A stretch of DNA of 64,000 bases from Amyloporia xantha (taxonomy: Eukaryota > Basidiomycota > Agaricomycetes > Polyporales > Adustoporiaceae), in NCBI GenBank assembly GCA_036971615.1, contig JAYKKR010000012.1, forward strand, positions 1 through 64,000, in the 5' to 3' direction. A program made the position numbers and the translations under genes. This document shows, in pieces, positions 21,492-34,500 of this stretch. Position 1 is the stretch's first letter. Every line of letters starts with the position of its first letter. The notes below the pieces were generated by a model. That model saw only the letters and a program-made list of their open reading frames with translations. It ran no database searches and was not told the origin of the DNA.

Positions 21492-23229
21492 TTATATCTC
21501 GCCATTCCACATCATGGCTTCAACCCCAGTGGTCCCGTCCTGCGGTGGCTTGGCTGTGAGCAAGGATTTGATGGGCTGGTGGAGCTTCAAGATTGCGTTG
21601 GCGACGTCGATGTCCTCTTCTATACGTCGTAACCTCTCGCTCAGGGATTGCGCTTGAAGGAACATCAAGTTTTCTTCGCTTCCGCGAGGAAAACCTTCTA
21701 TTGTTTTCTTTAGCGAATGGAAAATTGTGAGCGCAGAGTCATACCGAATTTAATCTCGATGGCGTTCATGGCGCTATTGGGGGAGTGGCCTCTGCCATCA
21801 TCAAAGTATGGATTCTCCAATTCTTTGCATATTTAAGTATGGTCAAAGGGTGAATTTTGCTGTACTTACTTGAGTCAATGATGTCCTCGTCGTGATCCAG
21901 AATGGGAGCGAGGGCGAAGGTACGAGGGAGATCCTGGCCACGGTCTCTGAGCCGCTGACGGTGTGCCTCCAAGTCCTGGAGTGGTATCAGCATGACGATG
22001 AAGGCGATGGAGGGCTTTCACTTACCAGAGGACCGCGGGGTATGTTGTGCTCGTCCAACACCTCATTTATAATGTCAAGGTACTGTCTATGAGTATTCAA
22101 ACACAAAGGCAAGAGAAAGCGAGGCAAAATACCTGGCGATTGAGTTGGATGAGGCGCTCATCCGCCATGTCAACATCGCCATCTTGGCTATGCGCAAGGT
22201 CGTCATCAAGTGCGCCGTCCATGCCGCCGTCCACGCCGCCGTCCACGCTGACCTGGACAAGAGGGCCATCCACGCTGCCGTCCACGACACCATCCATAGG
22301 CGCGCCTCTATCTTCAATAGTAGAGGAATGGAGTGTCAGTAGCAAATAGGTTTAAAAACATGAGTGTGGACATACCTGGGGATGGAGTGGCCGGGAGATC
22401 CAGCTGATCGCGGAGCTGGAGAACTGGAGACAGCGATGGCGACAAGTCGAGGTGTGCGCGATGAGGGACAGGCGACTCAAAGGTAGGCTGGGCGCTGTGC
22501 ACTCGCTCTGGAGATGCCTCCAGGTCAAGCCGTGGACGGTGCAACGGGATGTTTACCTGCGATGGCGAAAGGTCCAGGGCGGATCTAAAAGGTGAAGTCT
22601 GCATTCGCGATGGCGAGGTGAAATCCAACGGTTGTCTTGATAGCGAGGTATTCGGCGGTGAGGGCGAAATGTTGAGCGATGGACGGAAGAGATCTATATC
22701 ATGGGAAGATGCCGACTGCATTGTGGGCCTACGTAGTTGAGGGGACGTTAATTGGGGGAAGACGAGGTCCACACGTCTTTTTGAAGTAGGCGCGGACGGC
22801 GGTGGCGGCATATCGAGAGGAGTGCTACGTTGTGCAGATCCCCCCTGAACGTTGGCGAAGTCAGGCGTTGGCGACAAAGCAAAGTGAAAGTTTAGTGGCG
22901 GCGGGGATGGCGATGGCGATGCGGCCAAATCGCCAAGCGTACGCGCTGGTGGCAGAGTGCGTGAGGGCGAAGGCGAAGGCGAAGACACCACATCCAGAAT
23001 TGGGCGAGAAACATCCCCTCTGATGGGCGAGGAGTCGAAGTCCAGAGTTGGGCGAGGGACATCCCCTCTGATGGGCGAGGAGTCGAAGTCCAGGGTAGGG
23101 CGACGGGCATCACCTCTGATGGGCGAGGACTCGAAGTCTAGTATTTGGCGGGCTGAGGGGAGTGAGCGCAGGTTGGCGTGAGGATATCTACATGATGTGC
23201 TCACCTAGCTCGTCTGCGTGTTCCGACAT
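21492..23229 (-). CDS. KDZ cassette gene X: Ser/Pro and LDFD-repeat protein (element B)
   Basis: Multi-exon gene divergent from Z. The start ATG is at 23229 (MSEHADEL). The large exon 2 (about 23190-22375) is low-complexity, with three near-perfect LDFDSSPIRGD units (23025-23135) and many Pro/Ser/Leu/Asp motifs. A smaller exon has an Asp/Gly repeat (DGGVDGGMDGALDDDLAHSQ, 22300-22190). Later exons carry EAHRQRLRDRGQDLPRTFAL and ILDHDEDIIDSS near 21900. The last exon has LRRIEEDIDVANAILKLHQP near 21610 and ends with TAA at 21492. The last two blocks align with gene X of element A. Function is unknown; most of the protein is probably disordered. Confidence 0.62.
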
Positions 23230-23466
23230 GGTTTAAAGCAAGGCGGAAGGAATGCGGAAACGTGCCAAGTTCGTCTAGAGGCATCTAATATACCCATGAG
23301 CGCAACACGTGCGGTGCCGATCGAACGGGCGCGGATCTTTCCGCCAGGCGCCCGCCATCAACCAACGCGATGCACCGCGTGGGTCTGACTTCGTCTCTTC
23401 TTCTACCACCACCACCACCGCCATCACCACAGCTGTCAAATCCCATCTCGCTTTGCTTCTAGCACC
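23230..23466. promoter_or_regulatory. Divergent promoter region X/Z (element B)
   Basis: 237 bp between the two start codons. A CCACCACCACCACCGCCATC stretch just before 23467 resembles the pyrimidine-rich leaders common before fungal start codons. No defined promoter element is recognised. Confidence 0.4.
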
Positions 23467-26235
23467 ATGTCCGCCTCCAGCATCAACAGCGACATCATCA
23501 TCGCCGCAGTGCGCCTGGAAGAGGCGCTGAAGTTTCTGCCCGGGAAGCGCGACGCGAAGTACAAGGTGTTTGAGAGCAACTTCTGGGAGGAAGTGGTAAG
23601 TGATTGTAACACAATCAGGGTGAGCACTGTGGCGCTGAGTCTGTATAATGGCGCCTCTAGCAATCGATCTTCGCGAAGATCAAGGCGCTGGGAACACGCC
23701 GCGAGGGATTACAAGTGCCGCCGCTGTTGGTCAGCGCCATGGCGCAATACATGGTGGCGTCGCACAAGAAGCGCGGAGTGGACTTGTCTGCCATCAAGGT
23801 TGACGACCCCGCCATTCAAAGCCATGGCCTCTCCAAATACGTGTGGCATGGCGATTACATTGCCGAAGACCTCGGGGGCAACCTTTGGTGGAAAGGTGAG
23901 TGCACTGCGAAACCCTACGCCACGTCATCACTAACGGCCCAGCAGCGCTGTTGCGCAAGCGTACGAGCGAGGTTGCGCTGGGTGGGGATGGAGTTGCGGG
24001 GCCAAGTGGGGTGACGGAGGAGGCAGAGGCGGGCGGGAGTCGAGGGAAAGTGGCGAAGAAGGGGACGGATGACGACGCAGGGCGGCCTCTAGAAGGTCAA
24101 AGGGAACGACGCCAGCGACGGACGGCGATGAGGGCGTCGTCATCGCTGCACCAGTAACGAAGAAGCCACGGCGCGGAGGGGCTGCAACGACGGCCGGGAA
24201 CTAAGGCGGCATCCAAGGGCGGAGTGAAGACCACCACTGCGAAAGCGGCAGGAGAGGAAACGACGGCCGCCCAGTCTGAGCCGCGGACGAAGACGAAGGC
24301 GGGGCCATCGACGTCGAAGACGAACGAGAAGGCTTCATCGCGCAAGTCTCCTGCGGGAAAGGATGATGACGCCAGGCAGACGCGGTCGAAGGCGAAGGCG
24401 GGATCGTCGACGGGGAAGGGAAAGGGAAAGGCGAAGGCCTCGCCGGCGCCCGAAGATGACGACATGGACGAGGACGCTCAAGGCGAGAGTGAGGAGATGG
24501 AGGAGACGGAGACATTTGTCTCGGTGAGTACGTTTACCAGATGCGCGGCAAGCGACGCTGACTGACATGCCTTCAGGCGATGCCTTGCGGAAATTGCGCC
24601 AAGGCCAAAGCTGAATGCAGGCTTGCTGTCGTGGACGGTCGGCGTTGCATGCGCTGCCTGAAGCGCAAGATAGGCTGCTCGATTGTGCCACACAACCTGA
24701 GCGGCAATCCGATCAGGGGCCCCTACGGTGCAGTCCTGGCAAGCAAGTATCAGGACGTCATCAAGAACAGCCTCGCCGATGGCATCAAGCCTCCTCCACC
24801 GCGCTGGGACGAGGAGAGGAAGGAGTTTGTGGAGGATAGAGGCAAGCGGGGCAAAGCGGCGGCGAAGGGTTCGGAATCGAAGGCGAGCGATGAGATGGAT
24901 GTGGATGAAGAAGAAGGGGAAAAGGACGATGGCAAGGCGGGTAGCGCGGATGTCGATGCGAAGGACGACGCGGAGGTGGACAGCCAGCTGCGGGTGGCGT
25001 CAGCGACTAGCGATGCGGCTGCGTCCCGCCCAATAGCGCCGCTCCCGAAGACGTCGCTCAGCTCGATGAAGGCGTGGGTTGGGAAGCCACCTCCAGCGGT
25101 GGCTAAAGGGAAGGGCAAGGAGCGCGCGGACCGTCCTCTCCAGGAGGCAGAGGCCAGCAGCTCGAGCGATCGCCGGCGCGGCTTGGGCTCAGGCCTGGCG
25201 AGGTAAAATGTAAGTCGGCTTCACTCTTTCTGGACGGCGCGATCAACTGACCAAGTCAATGTGTGGCTGCCAGACCACCATGGCGAGTACCACCACTACG
25301 TAGGATTCTCCAAGGACCCCACCGCCATGGATGAAGGGCGCTACGCGCAGGACCAGGAGCTGTCTCATTTCCAGCCATTTACGGCGTACCTCACTGAGCA
25401 AGGCCACCGACTCGAGAAGAACATCAACATAATGACCGCGTGGCAAGACCGCTTCGGTAGCATGGTGGACAACTTCCAGCAGTCACTGCTCGCCATCAAC
25501 AGGCAGCAGGTCAACATGACCGAGCGCATTGATAACGCCGAGGGGCAGATTGGCGGCCTACTGGCAAGAGTGGAAGGCGCGGAGCAGACTCTGCAAGATG
25601 TGCGCTCTGAGGACTCCGTCGCTCGCATCGCCGCGCTCGAGGAGATGGTCACGGTTCTGCAGGACGATCTGCGCGCAGCCAAGGAGAACATGGCGATGGA
25701 TCGCCTTGGTGCGCAAGTCGCGAACATGGAGGTGCGCGTGGACACGTTGATGGACAACGTTCGCGATGAGAGCGAGAGGACGCGGCAGGCGATGGCGGGC
25801 ATTGAGGCAGGTGAGGCGAGATTACAGGGGCTCATCGCGCAGTTTGAGTCAGTGCGCCGTGACGTCGCTCGCCACAACGACACGGAGGCCGAGACGCTAT
25901 TGGACAAGGCGCATCTGTCGGTGGAGCTCGTGCAGAAGGCGGAACAGGACGCGCAACGACGGCGCAAGGCGAGGGCGATCATGGACAGCGCTCACGAGGG
26001 AGCCACTCCCATTTCGTGGTCTACATCAGAGCGGGGCTCGGTAGGAGATCAATCGGACTTCACGAGTGAAGCTCTGTCGACGCCCGCCGGTGGCTCCACA
26101 CCTTCAATCAGGCGTTTCTCCTTGGAGATCGACGACGACGAGATGGCGAGCGTGGCCGCGGAGGAGCAAGAGCCTGATGCCGCAACATCACCCGTCGCTG
26201 TCGACGACGCCGAGATGCCTCCCGCTTCGCCTTAG
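23467..26235 (+). CDS. KDZ cassette gene Z: Zn2Cys6-like cluster plus coiled coil (element B)
   Basis: Exon 1 (23467-23595) and exon 2 (about 23660-23894, with KYVWHGDYIAEDLGGNLWWK) form a conserved N-terminal region. A Lys/Ala/Ser-rich, then acidic linker follows. Near 24583-24690 lies CGNCAKAKAEC then CMRCLKRKIGC, spaced C-x2-C-x6-C-x9-C-x2-C-x6-C. The block PPPPRWDEERKEFVED matches the AWTVWVKDLG region of element A. The final exon (25261-26235) is a coiled coil of about 220 residues, ending in a Ser/Asp-rich tail and TAG. The linker shows apparent frame changes near 24085 and 24203, so the copy may be damaged or contain unrecognised introns. DNA binding is inferred from the cysteine pattern. 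Confidence 0.68.
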
Positions 26236-26458
26236 ATAATTGTTTTTGTAACTTCGCTGTAATTTCAAACGAATGTATTGTGTACACTCTCCAGCGACCA
26301 GTAAGATTGAGAGTGCGATGACGGCAACGCCCTCGGCATCACAGTGCGCCACGGGGGCTTGCACAGGGAGCGGCACGCCATCGCCATCCTTCGCAGCGCT
26401 GAGTTCAATCATCGCCATTGAATTTAAATGCGAGGTAGTGTACATGAGAAATAGTATT

Positions 26459-29400
26459 CTAACGGCGACCACGCGCTTTAGTGGGTCGGGGCTGAGCTCC
26501 CCTACCTGTCTTGCGCGATGACCTACGAATGGCGGGGGCAGGCTCGCCCTGCTCTTCCTCGCCATCGCTATTAGTCTCCGCCAGAGCTCGCTTTGAGCGA
26601 CCCGACTTTTTTCGCTTTTCACGAGGTTGAGGTGGTTTCTCTGCTTCCTCCTCCTCTTCCTCCTCTTCGCTCACGCGGTGACTTCGCTTTTTCAACTTTT
26701 CCTCCTTAGCTTTCGTCTTCTGACGAGTGTGGGTGGCGACCTTCATGTCGTTAAGAGCACCAGTGATCGAGGACCCGCCGGCCGTTGGCAGTGCCTGAAT
26801 ATTGATCTCCTTCGCCTGCCGAGCTGTATGGCGTGTCTTGCGCTTTGGCACAGGAAGTGAGGGAGAAGGACCACGATTGGCCTCGCCGTCGCTCTCGTCT
26901 TCACTGTCATGATTTTCACGGTCGGAGAAATGAACCTGTAGGCCCCTCATATCTCGAACGGGTGAGAGCTGATTGATCGCAATAGGTGGAGAGGAGGAGA
27001 AATCCATACTCCCGCGGCGGACAGTTGCGTCATTGAGCGCGATGGGGAGGATGGTGGTGCGCGCCCGGCGCCATTGGCGAGGAAGGCGGTGCGCCGTCAA
27101 TTGATGGCGGTCTCTCTTCTAGTTGTGGACGCGGTCTCATACCCAAGGCGCGCTTAGGTATGGATGGAAAGACCGATCTTCCCGTGGTCATTAGCGGCCT
27201 TGCTGGAGGCGGTTTTCCTGTGACTGGAAACGGAAGCGAATGTTTTTGCGTGCCTCGCAGAGGTTCCGGCAACGGCGAGCTGGATTGCTGAGCTACTTGG
27301 CCATTATGCGCGTCTCGCGATCGCCTTATCTTAGGGGATGTGAGGATTGGCGCGGCTTCCCTCGCCAATGCCGCTGGCGGGTCCGGCGTACGACGCTCCT
27401 GTTCCGCCCGCAGGGTTTGCAAATGGCGAGGCTTCGGGCGGAGTGGGGGAGGTGGACCCTTGTTGAGATTCCCAGTGGGCATCATGGGAGGGCGAGGTGA
27501 TGGCTTCCCCTGTCTGGGAGCGTGGGGCGGTGGTGGACCATATTTCAACGCAGGTGGTGGGGCCTCCAAAGGTGTTGGCTGCGCCGCGGCCGCAGTGCTA
27601 CTGCGGGTGACAGAGCTACCTTCCATGGATGGCGCATCGCCTTGCAAAGATTGGGCCTGCTTCACCAGGGCGCACAACGATGATACATGTGGGTCGAGTC
27701 TCTGGGCAATCACGGCGAAGGGTATGGCGCTCTCGCTGACATGGCGTGGAATATCCGAAGGCGGGGCGTCGGGATCCTGGAAGGCGAACTGTGCTGCCGT
27801 CAGATCGCGGCTTATCATGGCGATCACGAGGAGCACTTGTTCGATCATGCCGACGTCCCCTGTCAGCCTGCCGGACTTGTTCAAATAAGGCTTCGAGTCG
27901 AGCCACTTCAGCACTGGATCGAGCCCATTGGCGTGGCGATGAACCATATAGGACAAGTGTCGATGCGGGTTGTGCCAGGTCGCCCAGTCGGCGCCTTCCG
28001 GTGCCCGCTTTGTCGTCTTCAGCCCACTCTATCACTCGCAAGGTAAGCCTTAGTTTACGGAGAAAAATGAAGTTACTACCATCATGCGAGGCAGCGCGTC
28101 CACGATCACGCGAAATTCTGGCGATGGCGATGCCGCCTCCAGCCATTGCTGACGCCGTCTACGTGAAAGCAGCGCCCAATTGGGGGCGGCGCCTTTTGCA
28201 TCTTCGCTGTCATCATCTTCGTCGGAAGTTGACCCGACGTCGATGTCCAGATTGAAAGTCTCGTGCTCGGTGTCGTCGTCCACGGCGCTATCGTCATCGG
28301 TGCTGAGACGTTGCACGCCTTTTCCCTTGCCGCTTTTCACCGCCTTCTTTTTCTTCTTTTTGGGCCCGCCTTGCCTTTAGCGCCTTTGGTTGCTCTCGCC
28401 GCCTCATACACAGCAGGGATTAGCTCCGAATCCTCGTCCCCCTGCTCTTCAGGTATGCCTTGAAGCGGAACGCGCACTGCCCCTTGTTTGCCTCTTGCGC
28501 CGCTCTCCAATGATGCAGGACCGCGATGATGTCCTTCCTGACCATATGCGACGGATCGTCGGGTGGAAGCCGTCTGGCACCATTCCTGCTTCTATAAATT
28601 CAGCCCCACGCACTTTGAGCGCGCGCCAAGGGCACTTCTCTTTGGCGCTTCCTGCAGCCCGTTCTATGGCGCCATCAGCGTCTTTGTGAGCGCCGTGTGG
28701 ATCAAGACTTACGGTAGTGAGTAGACAGAAAGTCTCTGATCATGGATTTCATCACAGGCAGGGATGGCGCATCCTCGCCATCCATTGGCGGTATCAACGG
28801 GAGACCGCCATCGTCGACCAGCAGCTCTCGCCGTGTGCCGCGAGACGTTCCCTCTCCGTTGTCAACGCTCGCCTCGCGATTGCTATCAAATGCCTCTGTG
28901 CTGTACTTGGCCCATTTGACCATCGTATCTGCATGCCAATCGTCCACCTTGGAAAAGGCTTTTCCATTCTCCATCTCATCGTTGAAGTCGTGTCTGTGAA
29001 AAGCGGTCAGAGCGGTGAGAGGCGATACAAATTGCCTGCTCACTCCTGAATGACGACTCTCCCATCAGGAGATTTGTAGCTACTCAACGTAAAGATCCTG
29101 ACACCATGGCGTCGGTATGCCTCTCGAGCGTATTTCCTCAGAAACGGAATGAGCTCCTTGTCCGCTTTCCTGCGTCGCCATCAGCTGCCGTTAACTTAGC
29201 ACAAAGGTCGCGCTCCCACTCACGCCGAAGATCCAGCCTTGACCTCTTTGGCGTCATTGTTGAACGCATCCGCCTTCATCTGGTAGTCCGCCTTTGCGTC
29301 CTCATCCAGTTTGCCCCAATACTCGCTCACTACCTTGGTGTATGCGCCTATCTCCTGGTGGGCCAGACCTCGTCCTCCCGTCCTTTCGTTGGCCACCCTG

Positions 29401-29734
29401 AGCAGCTCTGTTTTGTGCTCCTCTTGATACATATCCCTCGCTGACCTTTTTTCGTTCCAGGGATGGGCACCTGGGGTTCTACGATTCGGTAGTGGTTGCT
29501 GAAATAGGTCCCCAGGGACTATAGAAATGTGTGAATGACGAAGATGACAATGCCATGAACTGTTGGTTTGACCTTTTTCAGGCCATTTTTATCTGTCAGC
29601 TCTGCAAATTGTTCCATGAGGATATTGACAGCCTCATCGACAATGGGTGCCCTCGCAGTGCCTTTCGTGTTGCGCCATCGCTCTATTTGCTCTGGGATCT
29701 TGTCTAGATATGCCTGCAGGATAGCTATTCCCAT
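26459..29734 (-). CDS. KDZ cassette gene H: HMG-box-like, basic protein (element B)
   Basis: Exon 1 (from ATG 29734) encodes DEAVNILMEQFAELTDKNGL, matching exon 1 at 7810. The next exon has the HMG-like segment NEKRSARDMYQEEHKTELLR followed by VVSEYWGKLDEDAKADYQMK (about 29480-29220), here in one frame, unlike element A. Further exons hold DDGGLPLIPPMDGEDAPSLP near 28790, an FRFKAYLKSR block near 28460, Lys-rich and acidic stretches near 28350-28200, and the helical domain LDPVLKWLDSKPYLNKSGRL near 27900. A Pro-rich region and a basic C-terminus (TGRGAQPRPTKARGRR) finish the protein. Start and exon borders are approximate. HMG-box proteins bend DNA; here the role is inferred. Confidence 0.65.
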
Positions 29735-30184
29735 GGCGAGGACAACAAGCAGACCGAGATGCTCTCAGGATGACAGACACTTGGGCACTCCCAACTGAAC
29801 ATTTGCCCAGACGTGTCTCACCTCCGGTGATACTTTCGTCCTGTTCTAACCCCGCTGATCTCTCTTACACTGCAAGCGTCCATGTCGGGGCAGACCCGAC
29901 CGGCATCCCTCCGGCGGAGCGCGGCATCTCACAGGCCGAGGCCCCGGCGTAATGGCGCCGTGGTCGAGAATCGCGGTCCACATGCCAATGACGCGCCTCG
30001 ATCACCGGATCACGCCTTGCCGATCGGCTGGGCCTGATCTTGCCGGCGCTTGCTCAACGATGTGATCGACCAAACAAGTGTGCAAAGCTAATGGACATGC
30101 TGTTGCAGCATGGTCAGTAGATGGCAGATTGAGCAATAATGCGAGATGGGGCGTGTATCTCCATCCATCTCTTGTCTGTAAGCC
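29735..30184. promoter_or_regulatory. Divergent promoter region H/T (element B)
   Basis: 450 bp between the H and T start codons, without a convincing gene. This is the equivalent of 7353-7809 in element A. Confidence 0.35.
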
Positions 30185-31450
30185 ATGATAGCGGGCAGCG
30201 GCTTGGAGCTCAGCGACACATTGGCAGCTTGCATGCGCGATATGTTTCAGTTTTGGCTACACAAGCTTCGGAATGCAGCCGGACAACCGAGAAACCCACA
30301 GCCTCCCACACATATCCGCGCCGATATCGTCGTCGAATGCAGCCAGATCGCGCACCAGCTCGCAAAGGCATATATCAAACCTGGTGTGTACTCTTGGATG
30401 CTGTGGGCATCTACTCATTCTGCGCTGACCGGGAAGTAGTGCGCTTATCCTGGGACATTGACCGCTATTCTGATGCTATAGGCGTGGGCAACACCGGACA
30501 GAACGTGAATCTGGAGGCGCAGCTCAAGACTAAATGGCCGCCTCTCCTCCCAGACACCACCGTGGTTCTAGATGAACCCTGCGTGCTCCTCGACCAGCAC
30601 TCGCGCATCCTAGCATGGGTGCTTCCGGGCGTCCTTCATGTGAATCGCCAGGTGGGCGCATTCATCTTCCGCCATGCACCGCGCTCACTACGCTGTGTCG
30701 GCAGAGAGAGATACAATTGGCGACGGCCCACCTATCAACACAACTGATGCGTAAAGCCCCGGGGGTCAGTTGGCGAAACCATGAAGCATATTTCCGCGAT
30801 CGATCAACCTGCACCACACCTCCGGGGACTGTCAATCTGTCTCCAGGATGGCACGCGCTGGGTCACACGGTACGCTGACGATCCGTTAACTCTGATGACT
30901 GGCGAATGACGGCGCATACATCCAGGGCCCATTGGACCCAATGCTGCCTTCGGCGAGCTTACGCGATAAAGATGGCCAGAGTGGATGGCGATGGTTGACC
31001 GCCATCCGTGAATCAGCCGCCATCCTATCCGCCATGATGTCCATCATGCATCCCGACCTGTATGCTGCGGGACATACATGCATGGAGTCGCTTCTTGGCG
31101 AAGTGGAGTATCCCGCAATAGTAAGCGCTTGGTCTTCGATCTTCAATGGCGTTCAGGTCATCAGCAATCGCGAGACGCCGCTACACCGCGACAAAAACTC
31201 GCGCAAGCAGTGGTTCGACCTTCTCACCACGGTAGGGAGCTACGGCGCATTGGAAATGCAGCTGGATGGTCCAAATATCGCTATAGACTACAAGGCGGGT
31301 AGCGTAGTTGCGCTTTGCGGAAAGCTTCTGCGCCATGGCGTTCAGAGATGCGATGGAGAGCGCATATGCTACGCTTATTTTATGAGGGACTCAGTGCACG
31401 CCGCGATGAATGTCAAGGCACCGCACTGGATGGAGTGGACTTATGGTTGA
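30185..31450 (+). CDS. TET/JBP-like 2-oxoglutarate/Fe(II) dioxygenase (element B)
   Basis: Four exons can be followed. Exon 1 (30185-30385) has MFQFWLHKLRNAAG and ECSQIAHQLAKAYI. Exon 2 (about 30437-30649) has RYSDAIGVGNTGQN and HSRILAWVLPGVL. Exon 3 (about 30705-30869) has LATAHLSTQLMRK and TVNLSPGWHALGHT. Exon 4 (about 30927-31450) has the catalytic domain: NRETPLHRDKNSRKQWFD (His at 31184 and Asp at 31190, iron ligands), KLLRHGV (distal His near 31334) and GERICYAYFMRD (Arg for 2-oxoglutarate). All core residues are present and the frame is open, so an active enzyme is plausible. Family knowledge: these enzymes oxidise 5-methylcytosine in DNA. It converges on the transposase, with only 67 bp between stops. 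Confidence 0.82.
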
Positions 31451-31517
31451 ATACACAGATCTGTATTTGTGTCAAGTCTATGTTTGTGTATCTAGTAGGG
31501 TCGTGAATGGCGAACCA

Positions 31518-34500
31518 TCACACACATGTATTAAAGCGAGAAGCGGCATGCTCCGCCATGCACGTCCACAGCGAGACCTGACGGCGCGCATAGCATACAT
31601 GACCTGGAGGCCCATAGAGGCGGGAGCGCCATAGGTTCGCCTTGTTATGGAAGCTCGCCTGCGTCCACGCCATCTCTGCCGTGACCATGACAAACTCCTC
31701 CGCCCACCTATCCTTACGTGATTTTGCACGGAACCAGTTGACGCGATGCACTGGCGCGCTGCAGTCAGCATTGCGGGCATTGGACGGACCACAAGCGCAC
31801 TCACACTCCGTCAACCAGTTGGACTGCGTTGAATCGCCCTCAATGTCTACGGTCCATATCCAGGACAACTTGTCCTGCCGTGTTCCTCGGATGGAGTTGT
31901 CGAGCAGCGCGGTGATCGCCTTGAGGTCATCATGTTGAATGGCACGGAAGCGCGCTTTGATGGCGTCAGTTGGATTCAGAGCGAGGATGGCGTGGCGGCT
32001 TTGACTGTAAATGCGCACGTTCTCTAGCACCGCCCTCTGCGTGGAGATGACCTCGTCCCAGGACCGGAGCTTTTGGCGCTGGCTCTTTGCATGACGAACC
32101 GCCGTACGAAACAGCACTGACTTGTAACCAATGGCGAGGCGAATCTGATGAAGGGCGTCATTGGCCTGCCCAATGCGCAAACTCAACTCCTCCGAAGCGA
32201 TGTCCTCTAAACCGCTGGCCACGACAACATCGTAGCCAAGCTGCGATGGTAGCGAAATGATGGCGCTCTCAGGCTGGATTCCAGAATCGATCTCACCGGT
32301 GTAAATCTCATCAAGAGGATTGACATCTTCCTCCAGTGCATCCCATTCAGACCCGTCATAAGCCTCTGCGGCGCCATTCCCATCGGGCTCGGCCACAAGT
32401 GGAACATACGAAGCCGCTTTGGACTCGAATGTCACTATACGCTTCTGAAGGCGCTGACGGCGCTCCTCCAGCGCAAGGCGGTCCGCCACCAGCGGATGTC
32501 GGCCCATCTTCCGTTTCAGTTGGCTAATGACCAACCTAAGACCTGTTGTGAGCTTGGCACCCGATGTTCAATGACGCTACCTACTGCAATTCCTGAATCT
32601 TCATGCCCGTGGCTATCCATGCAGCTACGCCCTGATGGCGATGTTGCGATGTTTCCGTTTGCGTTAGTTGAAGTTGGATCTGCATCCGGGTGGGTGCTGC
32701 GCCACATCATTAATCATGGCCGTACCCTATACTGTGCACTCTCACCCTTTCTCATCTGCACGTCAAAGACATCCATCGCGCTGATTTTAGCGTCACGCAT
32801 GGCGAGCGCCTCGCCCTCAGCGGCTCGCCACTCTCCTAGCTGCTCCTCCGTGCTCGATCTCTCAATGAACTCCAACACGTCCCCGCTCTCCATGGCGCCG
32901 GCTTTGGCCTTTCGCCATTTTCTAACAAGGGTGTTCGCTGTTGAAACCACAGTCAATCAACCTCTCCACCAATGTCAAGGTTGGCCCACCCATCCCGGTC
33001 AACTTCTTCCAATTGGAATCATTCATGTGATCGTCAATGACTTCCTTTCTATGTGCTGTGGTCATGCCGCGTGTGCTACCCGAAATGAGATTCAACGGCG
33101 CCCAAAGGGTTTCAATCACTTCGCCATCAATCTGACCAGCACCGGGAATGAAGTTGGGTGAGTAGCGAGGAAAGCATGTGTCTTGATGGCCGTGGACATG
33201 AAACAGGCCTATTCCGCGCCGTATCTCCACGTTCGGCGGCATGTGCAAATACTCACTCTCCCCAAACCGCTTCATGAGATTGATGCCGTATTGACACATG
33301 ATGTCGTACATCACCAGCAGCACCTGGATACCCGCCATGGTGGCGAGCACCTCGCTCAGCGCGTAATCCATGTTCATCTGTCTGATGGCGGGTGTAAGTG
33401 AACAAAGGAAATAGCAAACCACTTACCTCTCGCCTTTCTGGAAATCAACCACCGCATGAGGCATGAAAAACCCATGGCGCGCACAGGCCGCGGCGCCAAT
33501 CCCCGTGGCTTCAAGGTTATGGCGATCTGCATTCGCCTGGTTGACGGCGCGATGATCGTGACAGAAGGATTTCTACATAGGCTATGAGCGTCCAACGGTT
33601 CATCCACTAGGAGTCGATCACGGACCTCTTTATGCTCGATGGCGACAGCGAGATGCTTCTTGTAGGTGTCATCGCCCACCATGAAAGCGTCGCCATCGCT
33701 GAGAATGACGTCGTCCTCTGGGCGACGCATCTTGAGATGCTCCGCGCTAAAGTTGCCGTCCATTACGATGCTCCTCATGTACTTCCATCTGCTATCGCGT
33801 TACACATGCCGCCCCAAAAACGTCTTACATGGCTCACTGTACGGGGTCATCACGCCATCCGGAAGCGAGATTCTCGCCAGGCTTGGGACATGCCGGGCAC
33901 CCCAAAGCGAGGCCACCAGCTGGTATCGCGTTGGAGGCGCCATGACCATATCCATGCCATTTGCGGTATTTGAGGTTTCGCCATTGGCGGGACACCCGCA
34001 GAAGCTCTCTGTAACGGTTCTAGCCCCTTCTCAACGGCGAAAACAGCTTCATGTGCACATAGTGGCTTACCTGCACTGAATGCGGGAACGCGGAGTTTGT
34101 GACACGTCGAAGCTTGCTGTAGTAATTCATCCCCGAGGTTTTGCACTCCTTGTTGGTAAGCAAAAAATCATCCAACACCCGAAATGTGAACGCAGTGCGT
34201 GGCCGCTTGGTGCTCCCAGGATAGAGGCCCATGTCCAATAGTTGCAGGTCTCGAGTGAACCTGTTATCGCAACGACACCACACAACGTCCAGGCTATGCA
34301 TCCCCGTAACATCTACAATGGTCAAAGTGTCAAACGCGTAGTGACTTCGCGGCGCCGTCGAGTCCGCTTTGATTGGCTCTTCATCCTCTTCATTGTCCCC
34401 GGCGTCACTCACGTCGTTGTCTTCGCCATCGCTATCAGCATCCCCATCCAGCGGCGTGATCGGGGACTCCGCATCCACACATGGTTCGCCATCATGCCCG

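Noticed and set aside
33540..33600. Apparent frameshift in the KDZ transposase of element B
   Set aside because: A short GTGGAT...TGTAG intron explains it, and element A has an intron with GT..AG ends at the same position.
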